Shown: piece by piece, positions 28,109-37,055 of the stretch | Layout: each line of letters opens with the position of its first letter | Numbering within the stretch: the stretch's first letter is position 1 | Assembly (NCBI RefSeq): GCF_030814415.1 | Contig: NZ_JAUSVB010000006.1 | Coordinates: forward strand, 186,001-250,000 | Source: Cellulomonas humilata | Lineage (GTDB): Bacteria; Actinomycetota; Actinomycetes; Actinomycetales; Cellulomonadaceae | Length of the DNA: 64,000 nt | Direction: 5' to 3' | Made by a program: the position numbers and the translations under genes | The notes under the pieces: generated by a model | Databases searched by the model: none | Seen by the model: the letters and a program-made list of their open reading frames with translations, nothing else | What the model was told of the DNA's origin: nothing

Positions 28109-28903
28109 GTGACCGTCGACCCGCACATCCTGCTGTCTCCCGCCGTCACCAACCTCCGGGACGTGGGGGGCCGGGCCACCGCCGACGGCGGCACGGTCGC
28201 GACCGGCATCGCCTACCGGTCGGCCGAGCTGGCCGACGTCTCGGTCACGACGGACGCCGCACTCGCGGACCTCGGCATCCGGACCGTCGTCGACCTGCGT
28301 ACCGACGCCGAGCGGTCGGGACGCCCGGACCAGCTGCCCGCCGGAGCTCAGCTCCTGGTTCTCGACGCGCTCGCGGACCTGCCCGAGGGGGCGGCTGCGC
28401 AGCTGCCGACGCTGCTCGCCGGTGGCGACGCCGCGGTGCTCGCGGACCTCGACCTGGCCGGGCAGATGCTCACCGTCTACCGCCGGCTCGTCGTCGGGGA
28501 CGCGGCCCGGACGGCGTACGCGGCCTTCGTCCGGACGGTCATCGACCCCGAGAGCCGGCCTGTGCTGTTCCACTGCACGGCGGGCAAGGACCGCACCGGG
28601 TGGGGGGCCACGATCCTGCTGCTGGCCGCCGGTGTGGACGAGGCGGGCGCCCTGGAGGAGTTCCTGGCCGTGAACCCCGCCGTCCGGGTCACGTTCGCGC
28701 CGCTCCTGGAGCAGCTCGCCGCGGTGGGCGGGGACCCGGAGCTCCTGCGGCCGCTGCTCGAGGTCCGGGCGGAGTACCTGCAGGCGGCACTGAGCACCCT
28801 GCGCGCTGAGTTCGGCACGTTCGACGGCTACCTCTCGGACGGGCTCGGGCTGAGCCTGGTCGAGGTGGAGACCCTCCGCAGGACGCTTCGCACCGGCGGG
28901 TGA
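28109..28903 (+). CDS. Tyrosine-protein phosphatase (Y_phosphatase3)
   Basis: 264 aa. The P-loop HCTAGKDRTG (about residues 154-163) is the cysteine phosphatase signature; NLRDVGG near the N-terminus is typical of this bacterial group. It hydrolyses phosphotyrosine or phosphoinositides in relatives. GTG at 28109 lies 5 bases after the sigma gene stop, so the three genes from the DGPF protein onwards look like one operon. Confidence 0.92.
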   Translation: MTVDPHILLSPAVTNLRDVGGRATADGGTVATGIAYRSAELADVSVTTDAALADLGIRTVVDLRTDAERSGRPDQLPAGAQLLVLDALADLPEGAAAQLPTLLAGGDAAVLADLDLAGQMLTVYRRLVVGDAARTAYAAFVRTVIDPESRPVLFHCTAGKDRTGWGATILLLAAGVDEAGALEEFLAVNPAVRVTFAPLLEQLAAVGGDPELLRPLLEVRAEYLQAALSTLRAEFGTFDGYLSDGLGLSLVEVETLRRTLRTGG

Positions 28904-29028
28904 CGCGTTGGACCGTTCGGGTGGTCCGGTATGTCCGATATTGCCGACTCACCCGGTCGCACCCACGATGGGCAGATCGCACCTCCCGCGACGCAGCGTC
29001 GTCTGAACCCAGGCGCCGAGGGAAAGGC

Positions 29029-30909
29029 ATGCCTGTGGCCGACGAGATCACGTCCCCCATCCGACGAGGCGCGCACGACATCGCCGTCGAGCGCGACCGG
29101 GTCCGCCGCCGACGGGTGTACCGCACGGCAGCGTTCGTGATCGCGGTCGAGACGTGGGTCATCGTCAACGCGCTCCTGGGCCGTCCGATCGTCCCGGAGC
29201 TGCCGGCGATCGACCCCCTCGTCCTTGTCCCGGTGCTGTTCTTCGGTGCCCTCCTGCTCCTGCTGGCCGGGACGCAGCTGGGCTCGGCGCGCTCGCCGCA
29301 CGTCGTCTTCCGGCCCGAGCAGGTGGACGTCCGGCTGGACGACGTCATCGGCATCGACCCCGTCAAGGAGGACGTGCGGCGCTCGATCGACCTGTTCCAG
29401 ACGCACAAGCAGTTCGCCGAGCAGATGGGCGGCACCCCGCGCCGCGGCCTGCTGTTCGAGGGGCTGCCCGGGACCGGCAAGACGATGACGGCCAAGGCCA
29501 TGGCCGCGGAGGCCGGTGTGCCGTTCCTGTTCGTCTCGGCGACGTCGTTCCAGTCGATGTACTACGGCGCGACGGCCAAGAAGATCCGGTCGTACTTCAA
29601 GGCCCTGCGCAAGGCGGCCCGCACCGAGGGCGGCGCGATCGGCTTCATCGAGGAGATCGACGCCATCGCGACGCGCCGCGGCGGCATGGCGTCCGCGATG
29701 GTGGCCTCGGGCCCGTTCGACGCGTTCCGCATCCCGCACACGGTCACCAACGCGGTGGTCAGCGAGGGGACCGGCGGCGTCGTGAACGAGCTCCTGGTGC
29801 AGATGCAGTCGTTCGACCAGCCGACGACGGGCGACAAGTTCGTCAACTGGTTCATCGCCCGCGCCAACCTGCTGCTGCCGGCGTCGCGCCAGCTCCAGCA
29901 GCGCAAGCCGGTCAAGGCGCCGATCCTGCTGATCGCCGCCACCAACCGCGCCGACTCCCTCGACCCGGCGTTGCTGCGGCCCGGTCGCTTCGACCGGCGC
30001 CTGACGTTCGCGACCCCGGACGCGGTGGGCCGACGCGCGCTCGTCGACCACTTCCTGGCCCGGCGCTCCACCGACTCCGAGCTCGACGACCCGGCCCTGC
30101 GCGACCGCCTGGCCGCGGCGACCAACGGGTGGACGCCGGTGATGATCGAGCACCTGCTGGACGAGGCCCTGGTCAACGCCCTGCGCCGCGGCTCGATGGC
30201 CATGACGTACGCGGACGTCGAGCACGCCCGGATCACCGAGATGGTCGGCATCGGCCACCCCGTCCGCTACACCGACGGCGAGCAGCGACTCATCGCCACC
30301 CACGAGGCCGGCCACGCCGTCACCGCATGGCTCGCGGCACCGAACCGGACCCTCGAGGTGCTCACGATCATCCGCCGTGGCGACGCGCTCGGGCTGCTCG
30401 CGCACGGCGACTGCGAAGAGGTCTGGACGCACTCGCACTACGACCTGCGCGCCCTGGTGCAGATCGCGATGGGCGGCTGGGTGGCCGAGGAGCTGTTCTT
30501 CGGGCAGACCAGCACCGGACCTGCGGGGGACCTCGCGTCGGCGACGCGGACCGCCGCGCAGATGGTCGGCGCAGCCGGGATGACCGGCTCGCTCATCTCG
30601 TTCGCCGCCACACCGCACGACCTCGTCTCCGCGGTGCTCGCCGACGCGCAGGCCCGCGCCCAGCTCGAGGCCGTCCTCGACGACGCCCGGACCACCGTGC
30701 GGCGCCTGCTGTCCCGGCACCGCCACCTGGTGGAGGCGCTGCGGGACGCGCTGCTGGAGCGGCACGAGCTCATCGGCGAGGAGATCACCGACGTGCTCGA
30801 GGCGGCGACGCTGGCGCAGGAGCAGCTGCTCGCGCAGGAGGAGCACGACCGGACGGCGGCTGGGGCGGCTGCCGCCGGTGCTGCGGCGGAGCGGCTCCGG
30901 GTGGCCTAG
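29029..30909 (+). CDS. FtsH-like AAA ATPase/zinc metalloprotease
   Basis: 626 aa. Two membrane helices (about residues 27-45 and 60-84), Walker A GLPGTGKT (about 146-153), Walker B GFIEEIDAI (about 205-212), second-region-of-homology AATNRADSLDPALLRPGRFDRR, then the M41 protease site HEAGH (about 425-429) and a later Asp in GPAGDLASAT. The stretch between Walker B and AATNRAD is about 90 residues, roughly 50 longer than in FtsH, and the periplasmic loop is much shorter. ATG at 29029 follows GAGGGAAAGG. Probably a membrane quality-control protease, a divergent relative rather than the main FtsH. Confidence 0.88.
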   Translation: MPVADEITSPIRRGAHDIAVERDRVRRRRVYRTAAFVIAVETWVIVNALLGRPIVPELPAIDPLVLVPVLFFGALLLLLAGTQLGSARSPHVVFRPEQVDVRLDDVIGIDPVKEDVRRSIDLFQTHKQFAEQMGGTPRRGLLFEGLPGTGKTMTAKAMAAEAGVPFLFVSATSFQSMYYGATAKKIRSYFKALRKAARTEGGAIGFIEEIDAIATRRGGMASAMVASGPFDAFRIPHTVTNAVVSEGTGGVVNELLVQMQSFDQPTTGDKFVNWFIARANLLLPASRQLQQRKPVKAPILLIAATNRADSLDPALLRPGRFDRRLTFATPDAVGRRALVDHFLARRSTDSELDDPALRDRLAAATNGWTPVMIEHLLDEALVNALRRGSMAMTYADVEHARITEMVGIGHPVRYTDGEQRLIATHEAGHAVTAWLAAPNRTLEVLTIIRRGDALGLLAHGDCEEVWTHSHYDLRALVQIAMGGWVAEELFFGQTSTGPAGDLASATRTAAQMVGAAGMTGSLISFAATPHDLVSAVLADAQARAQLEAVLDDARTTVRRLLSRHRHLVEALRDALLERHELIGEEITDVLEAATLAQEQLLAQEEHDRTAAGAAAAGAAAERLRVA

Positions 30910-30919
30910 CCTTCGGGGC

Positions 30920-31837
30920 GTGCCCGAGGGTCATACCGTCCACCGCATCGCCCGCCAGCTCACCCAGGACCTCGTCGGTCGCCGGCTCGCCGTCAGCTCT
31001 CCGCAGGGCCGGTTCGCGGCCGGCGCAGCGCGGATCGACGGCCAGGTCCTCGTGGCTGCGGACGCCGTCGGCAAGCAGCTGTTCTGCACGTTCGAGTCGG
31101 GCGACGTCCTGCGCGTGCACCTGGGCCTGTACGGCGCGTGGGACTTCTACGGGTCGCTCACGCCGCTCGTGCAGGGCGGGTACTCAGCGGGCAGCATGGG
31201 CGCTCCCCGGCTGCGTCGGGCCGTGCGGATGGGGGAGGGCGAACGAGATGTCCCGGTCGGCGAGGTGTTCCCTCCCGAGCCCGTCGGCCAGGTGCGGGTG
31301 CGGCTCGCCTCCGACGCGACCGTCGCCGACCTGCGCGGACCGTCCGCGTGCGAGGTCCTCGATCCGGCGGGCGCAGCTGCGGCGATCGAGCGGCTCGGCC
31401 CGGACCCGGCGTCCACCGACGACCTCGCGGCGGCGGGCGACGTGATGGTGCACCGGCTGACTTCCCGGAACGTGGCCGTCGGCCAGCTGCTCATGGACCA
31501 GACGGTGGTCGCGGGGATCGGCAACATCTATCGCGCGGAGCTGCTGTTCCGGGCGCGGCTCGACCCGCACACCCCCGGCCGCCGCGTCCCGACCGACGTC
31601 GCCCGTGTGCTCTGGGACGACTGGGCCGTGCTCTTGGCCGACGGCATCGAGCGAGGTTTCATCCTCACGCGCGAGGACCTGGCGGAGGCCCAGCGCGAGG
31701 AGGCGGTCGCCGACTCTACCTTGCGCCACTGGGTCTACCACCGCGCGGGAGAGCCGTGCCTGGTCAGCGGAACCCCCGTGGTCGTCGAGGACATGGCCAC
31801 CCGCAAGCTCTACTGGTGCCCGACCTGCCAGGTCTGA
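30920..31837 (+). CDS. Fpg/Nei family DNA glycosylase/AP lyase
   Basis: 305 aa. PEGHTVHR at the N-terminus (Pro as nucleophile after Met removal, Glu next) marks the Nei branch. The helix-two-turn-helix with QTVVAGIGNIYRAELLF is complete. The C-terminal zinc finger is CLVSG...WCPTC: the second of the four expected cysteines is Ser. It excises oxidised pyrimidines and cuts the strand. GTG at 30920 is 10 bases after the FtsH-like gene stop. Confidence 0.93.
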   Translation: MPEGHTVHRIARQLTQDLVGRRLAVSSPQGRFAAGAARIDGQVLVAADAVGKQLFCTFESGDVLRVHLGLYGAWDFYGSLTPLVQGGYSAGSMGAPRLRRAVRMGEGERDVPVGEVFPPEPVGQVRVRLASDATVADLRGPSACEVLDPAGAAAAIERLGPDPASTDDLAAAGDVMVHRLTSRNVAVGQLLMDQTVVAGIGNIYRAELLFRARLDPHTPGRRVPTDVARVLWDDWAVLLADGIERGFILTREDLAEAQREEAVADSTLRHWVYHRAGEPCLVSGTPVVVEDMATRKLYWCPTCQV

Positions 31838-31840
31838 CGC

Positions 31841-31898
31841 CCGACCAAGCCGTGGGTGCCGTCAACAGTCGCACGCACGTCAGCCATGGCTTGGTCGG
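31841..31898. repeat. Intergenic palindromic element, copy A (possible bidirectional terminator)
   Basis: CCGACCAAGCCGTGG (31841-31855) and CCATGGCTTGGTCGG (31884-31898) form a 15-bp inverted repeat with one G-T pair. It lies between the convergent nei-type gene and the next minus gene. Its 54-base core (31843-31896) aligns without gaps to a second palindrome at 42677-42730, sharing both ends and the GTGCCG segment, so it may be a dispersed repeat. Confidence 0.65.
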
Positions 31899-32717
31899 TC
31901 AGTCGAGGCCCAGCAGCGAGCGCCAGGCGCGGTGGTGCTCCACCGTGACGCCCTCGTAGCCGGGGAGCGTGCCGAACGCGTCCGTGACCAGCGCGGTCTC
32001 CGCCTCCAGGACCTCCGGGCCCTCGTCGATGAACGTGAACTGCGCCCCGCCCGCGACCTCGGCCGTGTCGGTCTCGACGCCGACCGTGAACGGCAGGCCC
32101 GCCGCCGACGCCGCCACGACCGCCGGAGCGGCCAGCGCGACGATGCCGTCGGGCCCCTGCGCGTGGTCGCTGAACGCGACGACCCCGACCCGGCCGACCC
32201 GCGCGAGGATGGCGTCGAGCAGGGTGCCGCCCTCCCAGTGCTCGTGCGCGAGCCACCACGGGGTGTCGACCCCCAGCGAGACGCCGGTCGGCAGCGCCGC
32301 GAGGACGCCGTCGAGGAGCGTCAGCCACTGTGCGCAGAGCTGGTCCCGGTCGGCGGGCCAGCCCGGGGTCGCCCACGGCTCGACGTCGAGCTGGAGGCTG
32401 TCGCTCGGGCCGGAGCGCAGGGCGGCCAGGGCCCACGTGACCGCGAGCGACGGCTCACCGAGCCAGCCGGGGTCACCGCCCAGCGGACCGACCGCGACGC
32501 CGGCGGTCTGCAGCGCGGTGGTCGCGGCGCCGAACCAGTCGCCGACCGGTCCCTCGTCGGCCGCCCAGGGTGCCGACAGGAAGACCCGCTGGATCGCGCG
32601 GTCCTGGCAGAACGCGACGAGTGCGGCTGGCTCGGCGGGCGCGTAGTCGCGGCCGCGGGCGTCGAGGGTGCGGGCGACCGGGTTGTCCCAGGCCCACATC
32701 GACGTCAGCGCGCTCAT
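31899..32717 (-). CDS. Hypothetical protein, possible TIM-barrel fold
   Basis: 272 aa with no signal peptide. Segments such as IQRVFLSAPWA, LQLDVEPWATPGW, VSLGVDTPWWL and VGVVAFSDHAQG alternate as in a beta/alpha barrel, and the DVEPW motif recalls glycoside-hydrolase-like proteins of unknown specificity. I do not recognise a named family. Its ATG overlaps the stop of the upstream DUF1684 gene (ATGA), so the two are cotranscribed and coupled. Confidence 0.7.
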   Translation of the reverse strand: MSALTSMWAWDNPVARTLDARGRDYAPAEPAALVAFCQDRAIQRVFLSAPWAADEGPVGDWFGAATTALQTAGVAVGPLGGDPGWLGEPSLAVTWALAALRSGPSDSLQLDVEPWATPGWPADRDQLCAQWLTLLDGVLAALPTGVSLGVDTPWWLAHEHWEGGTLLDAILARVGRVGVVAFSDHAQGPDGIVALAAPAVVAASAAGLPFTVGVETDTAEVAGGAQFTFIDEGPEVLEAETALVTDAFGTLPGYEGVTVEHHRAWRSLLGLD

Positions 32718-33379
32718 GACCTCATCCGCTCGCCCACCGGGACGTCCACGGCGAGCGTGTTGGCGCGGGTGGCCAACGGACAGGTCCACGCCGGGTCGTA
32801 GGCGCACGACGGGTTGTACGCGAAGTTCAGGTCGATGACGAGCTTGTCCTGTGCCATGCCGAGATCCGCCCCCTTGATGGTGTCCAGCAGGTACCGCCCG
32901 CCGCCGTACGTGCCGCCGGGCGTCCCGGCGAGCGCGTCCTTCAGCGGGACGAACAGTCCACCCCCGTAGCCGCGGATCACCCAGACGGCGAGCCTGCCGA
33001 GGTCGCCCAGCTCGACGGTGCCGATGCGCTCGAACGGCACCACCCCGTCGGGTCCGCTGCTCACGTCCAGCCGCTGGGCGGTGGCGGGGAGGACCTCGCA
33101 CTCGAACCGGTACGCCGGGTCGTGGTGCGGGACGTCGAGGCCCCCGAACGACGCCTTGGCCACGGCGTCGAGCGGCGACGCCGGGTGCTCGGCGAGGAGC
33201 TCGTCGCGTCGCTGGACCCAGACGGCGTGCGCGGCCGCCGGGTCGTCGGCACCGATCCGGCGCACGTCGGCGTAGATCCCGGCGACGCGACGGCGCCAGT
33301 CCGCCACCGCGAAGGGCTCGTCGGCAGGATGGCGTCCGGTCACGATGGCGGGGATCACGTCCACACGGTCGCACGGCAC
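32714..33379 (-). CDS. DUF1684 protein
   Basis: 221 aa. The conserved DUF1684 core is present: RGYGGGLFVPLKDA, TYGGGRYLLDTIKGADLG and LNFAYNPSCAYDPAWTCPLA. The function of the family is unknown. GTG at 33379 starts; several in-frame GTGs follow within 15 codons. It shares a short intergenic region with the divergent LLM oxidoreductase gene. Confidence 0.85.
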   Translation of the reverse strand: MPCDRVDVIPAIVTGRHPADEPFAVADWRRRVAGIYADVRRIGADDPAAAHAVWVQRRDELLAEHPASPLDAVAKASFGGLDVPHHDPAYRFECEVLPATAQRLDVSSGPDGVVPFERIGTVELGDLGRLAVWVIRGYGGGLFVPLKDALAGTPGGTYGGGRYLLDTIKGADLGMAQDKLVIDLNFAYNPSCAYDPAWTCPLATRANTLAVDVPVGERMRS

Positions 33380-33414
33380 GCGGCGCGGGGTCGACCTGTG
33401 TGAGGGTTGGTTGC

Positions 33415-34338
33415 ATGGATCTGCGCATCTTCACCGAGCCCCAGCAGGGGGCCACGTACGACGACCTGCTCGCCGTCGCCAAGGCCACGGAGGACCTCGG
33501 CTTCGACGCCTTCTTCCGCTCCGACCACTACCTGAGCATGGGGTCCGGCGACGGCCTGCCGGGGCCCACCGACGCGTGGACGACGCTGGCCGGGCTGGCG
33601 CGGGAGACCAGCCGGATCCGGCTGGGCACCCTGGTCTCGTCGGCCACGTTCCGGCACCCCGGCGTGCTGGCGATCCAGGTGGCACAGGTGGACCAGATGT
33701 CGGGCGGACGCGTCGAGCTGGGCCTCGGTGCCGGGTGGTTCGCGCAGGAGCACGCCGCGTACGGGATCCCGTTCCCCGAGAAGCGGTTCGGTCTGCTCAC
33801 CGAGCAGCTCGAGCTGATCACCGGCCTGTGGGGTACGCCCGTGGGGGAGCACTACGACTTCGCGGGCGAGCACTACCAGCTGAAGCACTCGCCGGCGCTG
33901 CCCAAGCCCGTGCAGTCCCGCGTGCCGATCATCGTCGGCGGCAGCGGCCCGAAGCGCACGCCCGCCCTGGCCGTCCGCTTTGCCACCGAGTTCAACCAGT
34001 CGTTCCCCGCACCGGCCGACGTCCAGGGCCGCGTGGCGACCGTCCGGGCGGCGTGCGAGGAGGCCGGCCGCGACCCGTCGACCCTCACGTTCTCCGTGGC
34101 GCAGGTGCTCTGCGCGGGTCGCGACGACGCCGAGGTGGCCCGCCGGGCCGACGCCATCGGGCGCGACGTCAGCGAGGTGCGCGCGGTCGGGTTCGCCGGC
34201 ACGCCGACCGCCGTTGTCGACCGGATCGGCTCCTACCGGGAGCTCGGCATCACTCGCGTGTACCTGCAGGTGCTGGACCTGAAGGACCTGGACCACCTGG
34301 AGCTCGTCGCGTCGGAGGTCGCGTCGCAGCTGGGGTGA
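33415..34338 (+). CDS. LLM class (F420-dependent) flavin-type oxidoreductase
   Basis: 307 aa, luciferase-like TIM barrel. Typical segments are DLGFDAFFRSDHYL, RIRLGTLVSSATFRHP, MSGGRVELGLGAGWFAQEHAAYGIPFP and the nitrogen-end VPIIVGGSGPKRTPALAVRFA. Members in actinobacteria generally use F420. The physiological substrate is unknown. ATG at 33415 gives the family N-terminus MDLRIFTEPQ. Confidence 0.92.
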   Translation: MDLRIFTEPQQGATYDDLLAVAKATEDLGFDAFFRSDHYLSMGSGDGLPGPTDAWTTLAGLARETSRIRLGTLVSSATFRHPGVLAIQVAQVDQMSGGRVELGLGAGWFAQEHAAYGIPFPEKRFGLLTEQLELITGLWGTPVGEHYDFAGEHYQLKHSPALPKPVQSRVPIIVGGSGPKRTPALAVRFATEFNQSFPAPADVQGRVATVRAACEEAGRDPSTLTFSVAQVLCAGRDDAEVARRADAIGRDVSEVRAVGFAGTPTAVVDRIGSYRELGITRVYLQVLDLKDLDHLELVASEVASQLG

Positions 34339-34378
34339 ACCGGCCTCGGCGTCCGCCGGGACTCGCTAGGGTCCCGGC

Positions 34379-34963
34379 ATGCGCGGCCTGTATGCACTCA
34401 AGCCTTGGTACACCCGGCGCCTCGACGGCGTCGTCCGGTGGGCCGTCGACCGCGACGTGTCACCCGACGTGTTCACGTGGCTCGGCGTGGCCAGCGCAGC
34501 GCTTGCCGCCGTCGCGATCGCCGTCGGGGCGTGGCCGCTCGTCCTGGTGCTGCTGGCCGGTCGGCTGGCGGGCGCGAACCTCGACGGTGCGGTCGCGCGC
34601 GCCCGCGGGGTGTCCCGGCCCTGGGGGTTCGTGGTCAACGAGCTCGGGGACCGGGCCGGCGACCTGCTGATGTTCGCCGGCCTCGCCGTGCTGCTTGGCC
34701 GGCTGCAGGGCGGCGCGGGACTGGTGTTCGTGCTCGTCGCCGCAGTCGTCGCCACCCTGCCGACGTTCGTCTCGTTGGCCGGCGCCGGGGCCGGCGCGAC
34801 CCGGATCAACGGGGGACCGTTCGGCAAGACCGAGCGGTGCCTCGTGGTGGTCGTCCTGGCTGCGGCCCCCGGGCTGTCGCCGATCCTGCTGCCGGTGATG
34901 ATCGGGCTGTCGCTGGTGACGGTGGCGACGCGGCTGCGCGAGCTCCGCCGAGTCCTCGCGTGA
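34379..34963 (+). CDS. CDP-alcohol phosphatidyltransferase family protein, variant active site
   Basis: 194 aa, about six membrane helices. The signature should be D-x2-DG-x2-AR-x8-G-x3-D-x3-D. Here it reads NLDGAVARARGVSRPWGFV with VNELGDRAGD following: DG, AR, G and the last Asp are kept, but the first Asp is Ala and the third is Asn, with an extra Asp four residues later. The family transfers a phosphoalcohol onto an alcohol or lipid. It overlaps the CdsA-like gene by GTGA and starts a three-gene phospholipid operon. Confidence 0.82.
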   Translation: MRGLYALKPWYTRRLDGVVRWAVDRDVSPDVFTWLGVASAALAAVAIAVGAWPLVLVLLAGRLAGANLDGAVARARGVSRPWGFVVNELGDRAGDLLMFAGLAVLLGRLQGGAGLVFVLVAAVVATLPTFVSLAGAGAGATRINGGPFGKTERCLVVVVLAAAPGLSPILLPVMIGLSLVTVATRLRELRRVLA

Positions 34964-35838
34964 ACCTCGTGCCCGACCTCGAGATCCACCTGACGCTCCT
35001 CGGCTGGCATCTCGACCTCGAGGGCCGGGCGGTCTGGCTGCTGGCCGTCAGCGTGACGATCCTGGCGCTCGCGGCCGTCCCGGTCTTCCTCTCCGGCAAG
35101 CCGGAGCTCCGCCGCCGCTGGACCACGTGGGCGTTGATCCTGCCCGTCATCGGCATCCCCATGTGGCTCGGTCCCGGTCCCACGGCGGCGCTCGCGGCGC
35201 TGCTGGCGCTCCAGGCGGTGCGCGAGTTCGCCGCGATGATGCGGCTGCCCCGAGCCGAGACGACGCTCCTGCTGGTGCTCGCGGTCGTCTACCCGCTGGC
35301 GGCCTGGCTGGCCCCCGACCTGCTCGCCCTGGTGCCGCTCGTGGCGCTGCTCTGCGCCGTCCCCGCCCTGCTCGCCGGGGACTCGGAGCGGGGCCTCGAG
35401 CGTGCGACACTGACGGCCTTCGGGTCGATCTGGCTGTGCTGGTCGCTGGCCAACCTCGTCCTCGTCGGCAGCGACGCGTACCTGCTGTGCTTCGCTGCGG
35501 CCGCCACCGACATCGCGGCCTGGTGCGGCGGGACGGGCCTGCGCCGGTTCGCCTGGGCGCGACGACCACTCTCCCGGCTCAGTCCGAACAAGACGGTCGG
35601 CGGTATGGTCGGAGCCGCCGTCGGGGCTGCGATCGTGCTGGTCGTGCTGGACTCCGCCTCGCCGGGGCTGTACGTCGCCGTGCTGCTCGGGAGCGTCGGA
35701 GGAGACCTGTTGGAGTCGATGGTGAAGCGCCGGGCCGGGGTCAAGGACGCCGGGGCGTGGCTGCCTGGATTCGGGGGGCTGCTGGACCGCGTGGACTCCT
35801 TGCTGCTGGTGCTCCCGCTCGCCGCGGTGCTCGCATGA
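34960..35838 (+). CDS. CdsA-like phosphatidate cytidylyltransferase
   Basis: 292 aa, about eight membrane helices. SPNKTVGG and the C-terminal signature SMVKRRAGVKDAGAWLPGF-GG-LLDRVD are present; the usual His in PGHGG is Phe. The family makes CDP-diacylglycerol from CTP and phosphatidate. GTG at 34960 overlaps the previous stop. It is unlikely to be the only CdsA of the genome, because the essential enzyme normally lies near frr and tsf; this looks like an accessory copy. Confidence 0.85.
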   Translation: MNLVPDLEIHLTLLGWHLDLEGRAVWLLAVSVTILALAAVPVFLSGKPELRRRWTTWALILPVIGIPMWLGPGPTAALAALLALQAVREFAAMMRLPRAETTLLLVLAVVYPLAAWLAPDLLALVPLVALLCAVPALLAGDSERGLERATLTAFGSIWLCWSLANLVLVGSDAYLLCFAAAATDIAAWCGGTGLRRFAWARRPLSRLSPNKTVGGMVGAAVGAAIVLVVLDSASPGLYVAVLLGSVGGDLLESMVKRRAGVKDAGAWLPGFGGLLDRVDSLLLVLPLAAVLA

Positions 35839-37055
35839 CGTCGCGCCGACGCGTCGGCCTTCCGCCCGGCTTCAACCTTGCCGGCGCTGCGCGGCACACG
35901 TTCTGGCGCAACGTCTTCCACCTGGTCGGCGGGTACAAGGTTCGCGGGTCCGCGCCGTACGAGGCGATGGTGATCGTCGCCAACCACAGCTCGCACGCGG
36001 ACACCCCGGCGCTGATCGCCGCGTTCCCCGCGCCGTACAAGCCGGTGGTCGTCGCGGCGGAGGACTACTGGTTCGAGAAGGCGTGGATGCGGCTGAGCCT
36101 CAAGCTGGCCATCGGCGCGGTCCCGGTGCACCGCAAGGGCGGGGGCTACACAGGCCTGGTGGACGGTGCGCAGACCGTGCTGGGCGCCGGGTCCAGCCTG
36201 CTCGTGTTCCCCGAGGGGACGCGCACCACCGACGGTCGGCTGGGGGAGCTGCGCAGCGGGGCCGTCCGGATCGCCCGCGAGTTCGACGTCCCGCTGCTCC
36301 CTGTCGCCATCGTCGGCACCCGCGACCTGCTGCCCAAGGGCGGCGGGCTGCACCCGGGCCCCGTCGAGGTCCGCCTCGGCCACCCCATCCAGCCGGAGGA
36401 CCTCGTGGACGACGACATGTCGCCGGTCGTCCACCAGCTCGAGGCGCTGCTCGCCGAGGGCCCCGCGACGGCGTCCGAGTCCCGCACGTGGCGCGTCCTG
36501 CACCGCGCGATGGACGGCAAGGCCGGCATGGCCGGTGCCGCCGCCTGGGGGTTCGCCGAGGCCGTCAGCTGGCCGGTGACGATGGAGATGTACCTGGCGG
36601 TCGTCGGCGTCGCCAACCCGCGCCGGATCCTGCCCGCGGCCGCGTGGCTCACCGCCGGGTCGGTCGCGGGCGTCCTGGTCACCTCCGAGCTGACCCGGCG
36701 CGGCCTGCGACCTCCGGCACCGCTGACGACGGCCACGATGCGCGACGCGGCGGCACAGCACATGGCGGCCGGTGCGCGCGGAGTCTGGAAGCAGGCGGCG
36801 AACGGTGTCCCGGTCAAGCTCTACGCCGCCGCGGCGGGCGATGCGGGCATCCCACGGATCCCGCTCGCCGTGCACACGGCCGGTGCGCGCGGTGCGCGTG
36901 CGGTGGCGATGGGCGCGGCGATCGGGGGAGCGGCCGTCGTCGGGCACCCCGTGCTGCGACGGTTCTACGTGCCGTACCTGGGGGTGCTCGGCGTGACCTA
37001 CGCGGCGGGGCTCGCGCTGGTGATCCGCTCCTGGCGGCGCAAGGCGTCGGGCTGA
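35835..37055 (+). CDS. PlsC-like acyltransferase with C-terminal extension
   Basis: 406 aa. The acyltransferase domain (about residues 20-215) has NHSSHADTP (variant H-x4-D: HSSHAD) and FPEGTRTTDG. A further 190 residues, Ala-rich with several hydrophobic segments (about 225-400), are not part of PlsC. It transfers acyl chains to lysophosphatidate or a related lipid. ATG overlaps the CdsA-like stop. Its end overlaps the convergent mannosyltransferase gene by 58 bases. Confidence 0.86.
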   Translation: MTSRRRVGLPPGFNLAGAARHTFWRNVFHLVGGYKVRGSAPYEAMVIVANHSSHADTPALIAAFPAPYKPVVVAAEDYWFEKAWMRLSLKLAIGAVPVHRKGGGYTGLVDGAQTVLGAGSSLLVFPEGTRTTDGRLGELRSGAVRIAREFDVPLLPVAIVGTRDLLPKGGGLHPGPVEVRLGHPIQPEDLVDDDMSPVVHQLEALLAEGPATASESRTWRVLHRAMDGKAGMAGAAAWGFAEAVSWPVTMEMYLAVVGVANPRRILPAAAWLTAGSVAGVLVTSELTRRGLRPPAPLTTATMRDAAAQHMAAGARGVWKQAANGVPVKLYAAAAGDAGIPRIPLAVHTAGARGARAVAMGAAIGGAAVVGHPVLRRFYVPYLGVLGVTYAAGLALVIRSWRRKASG

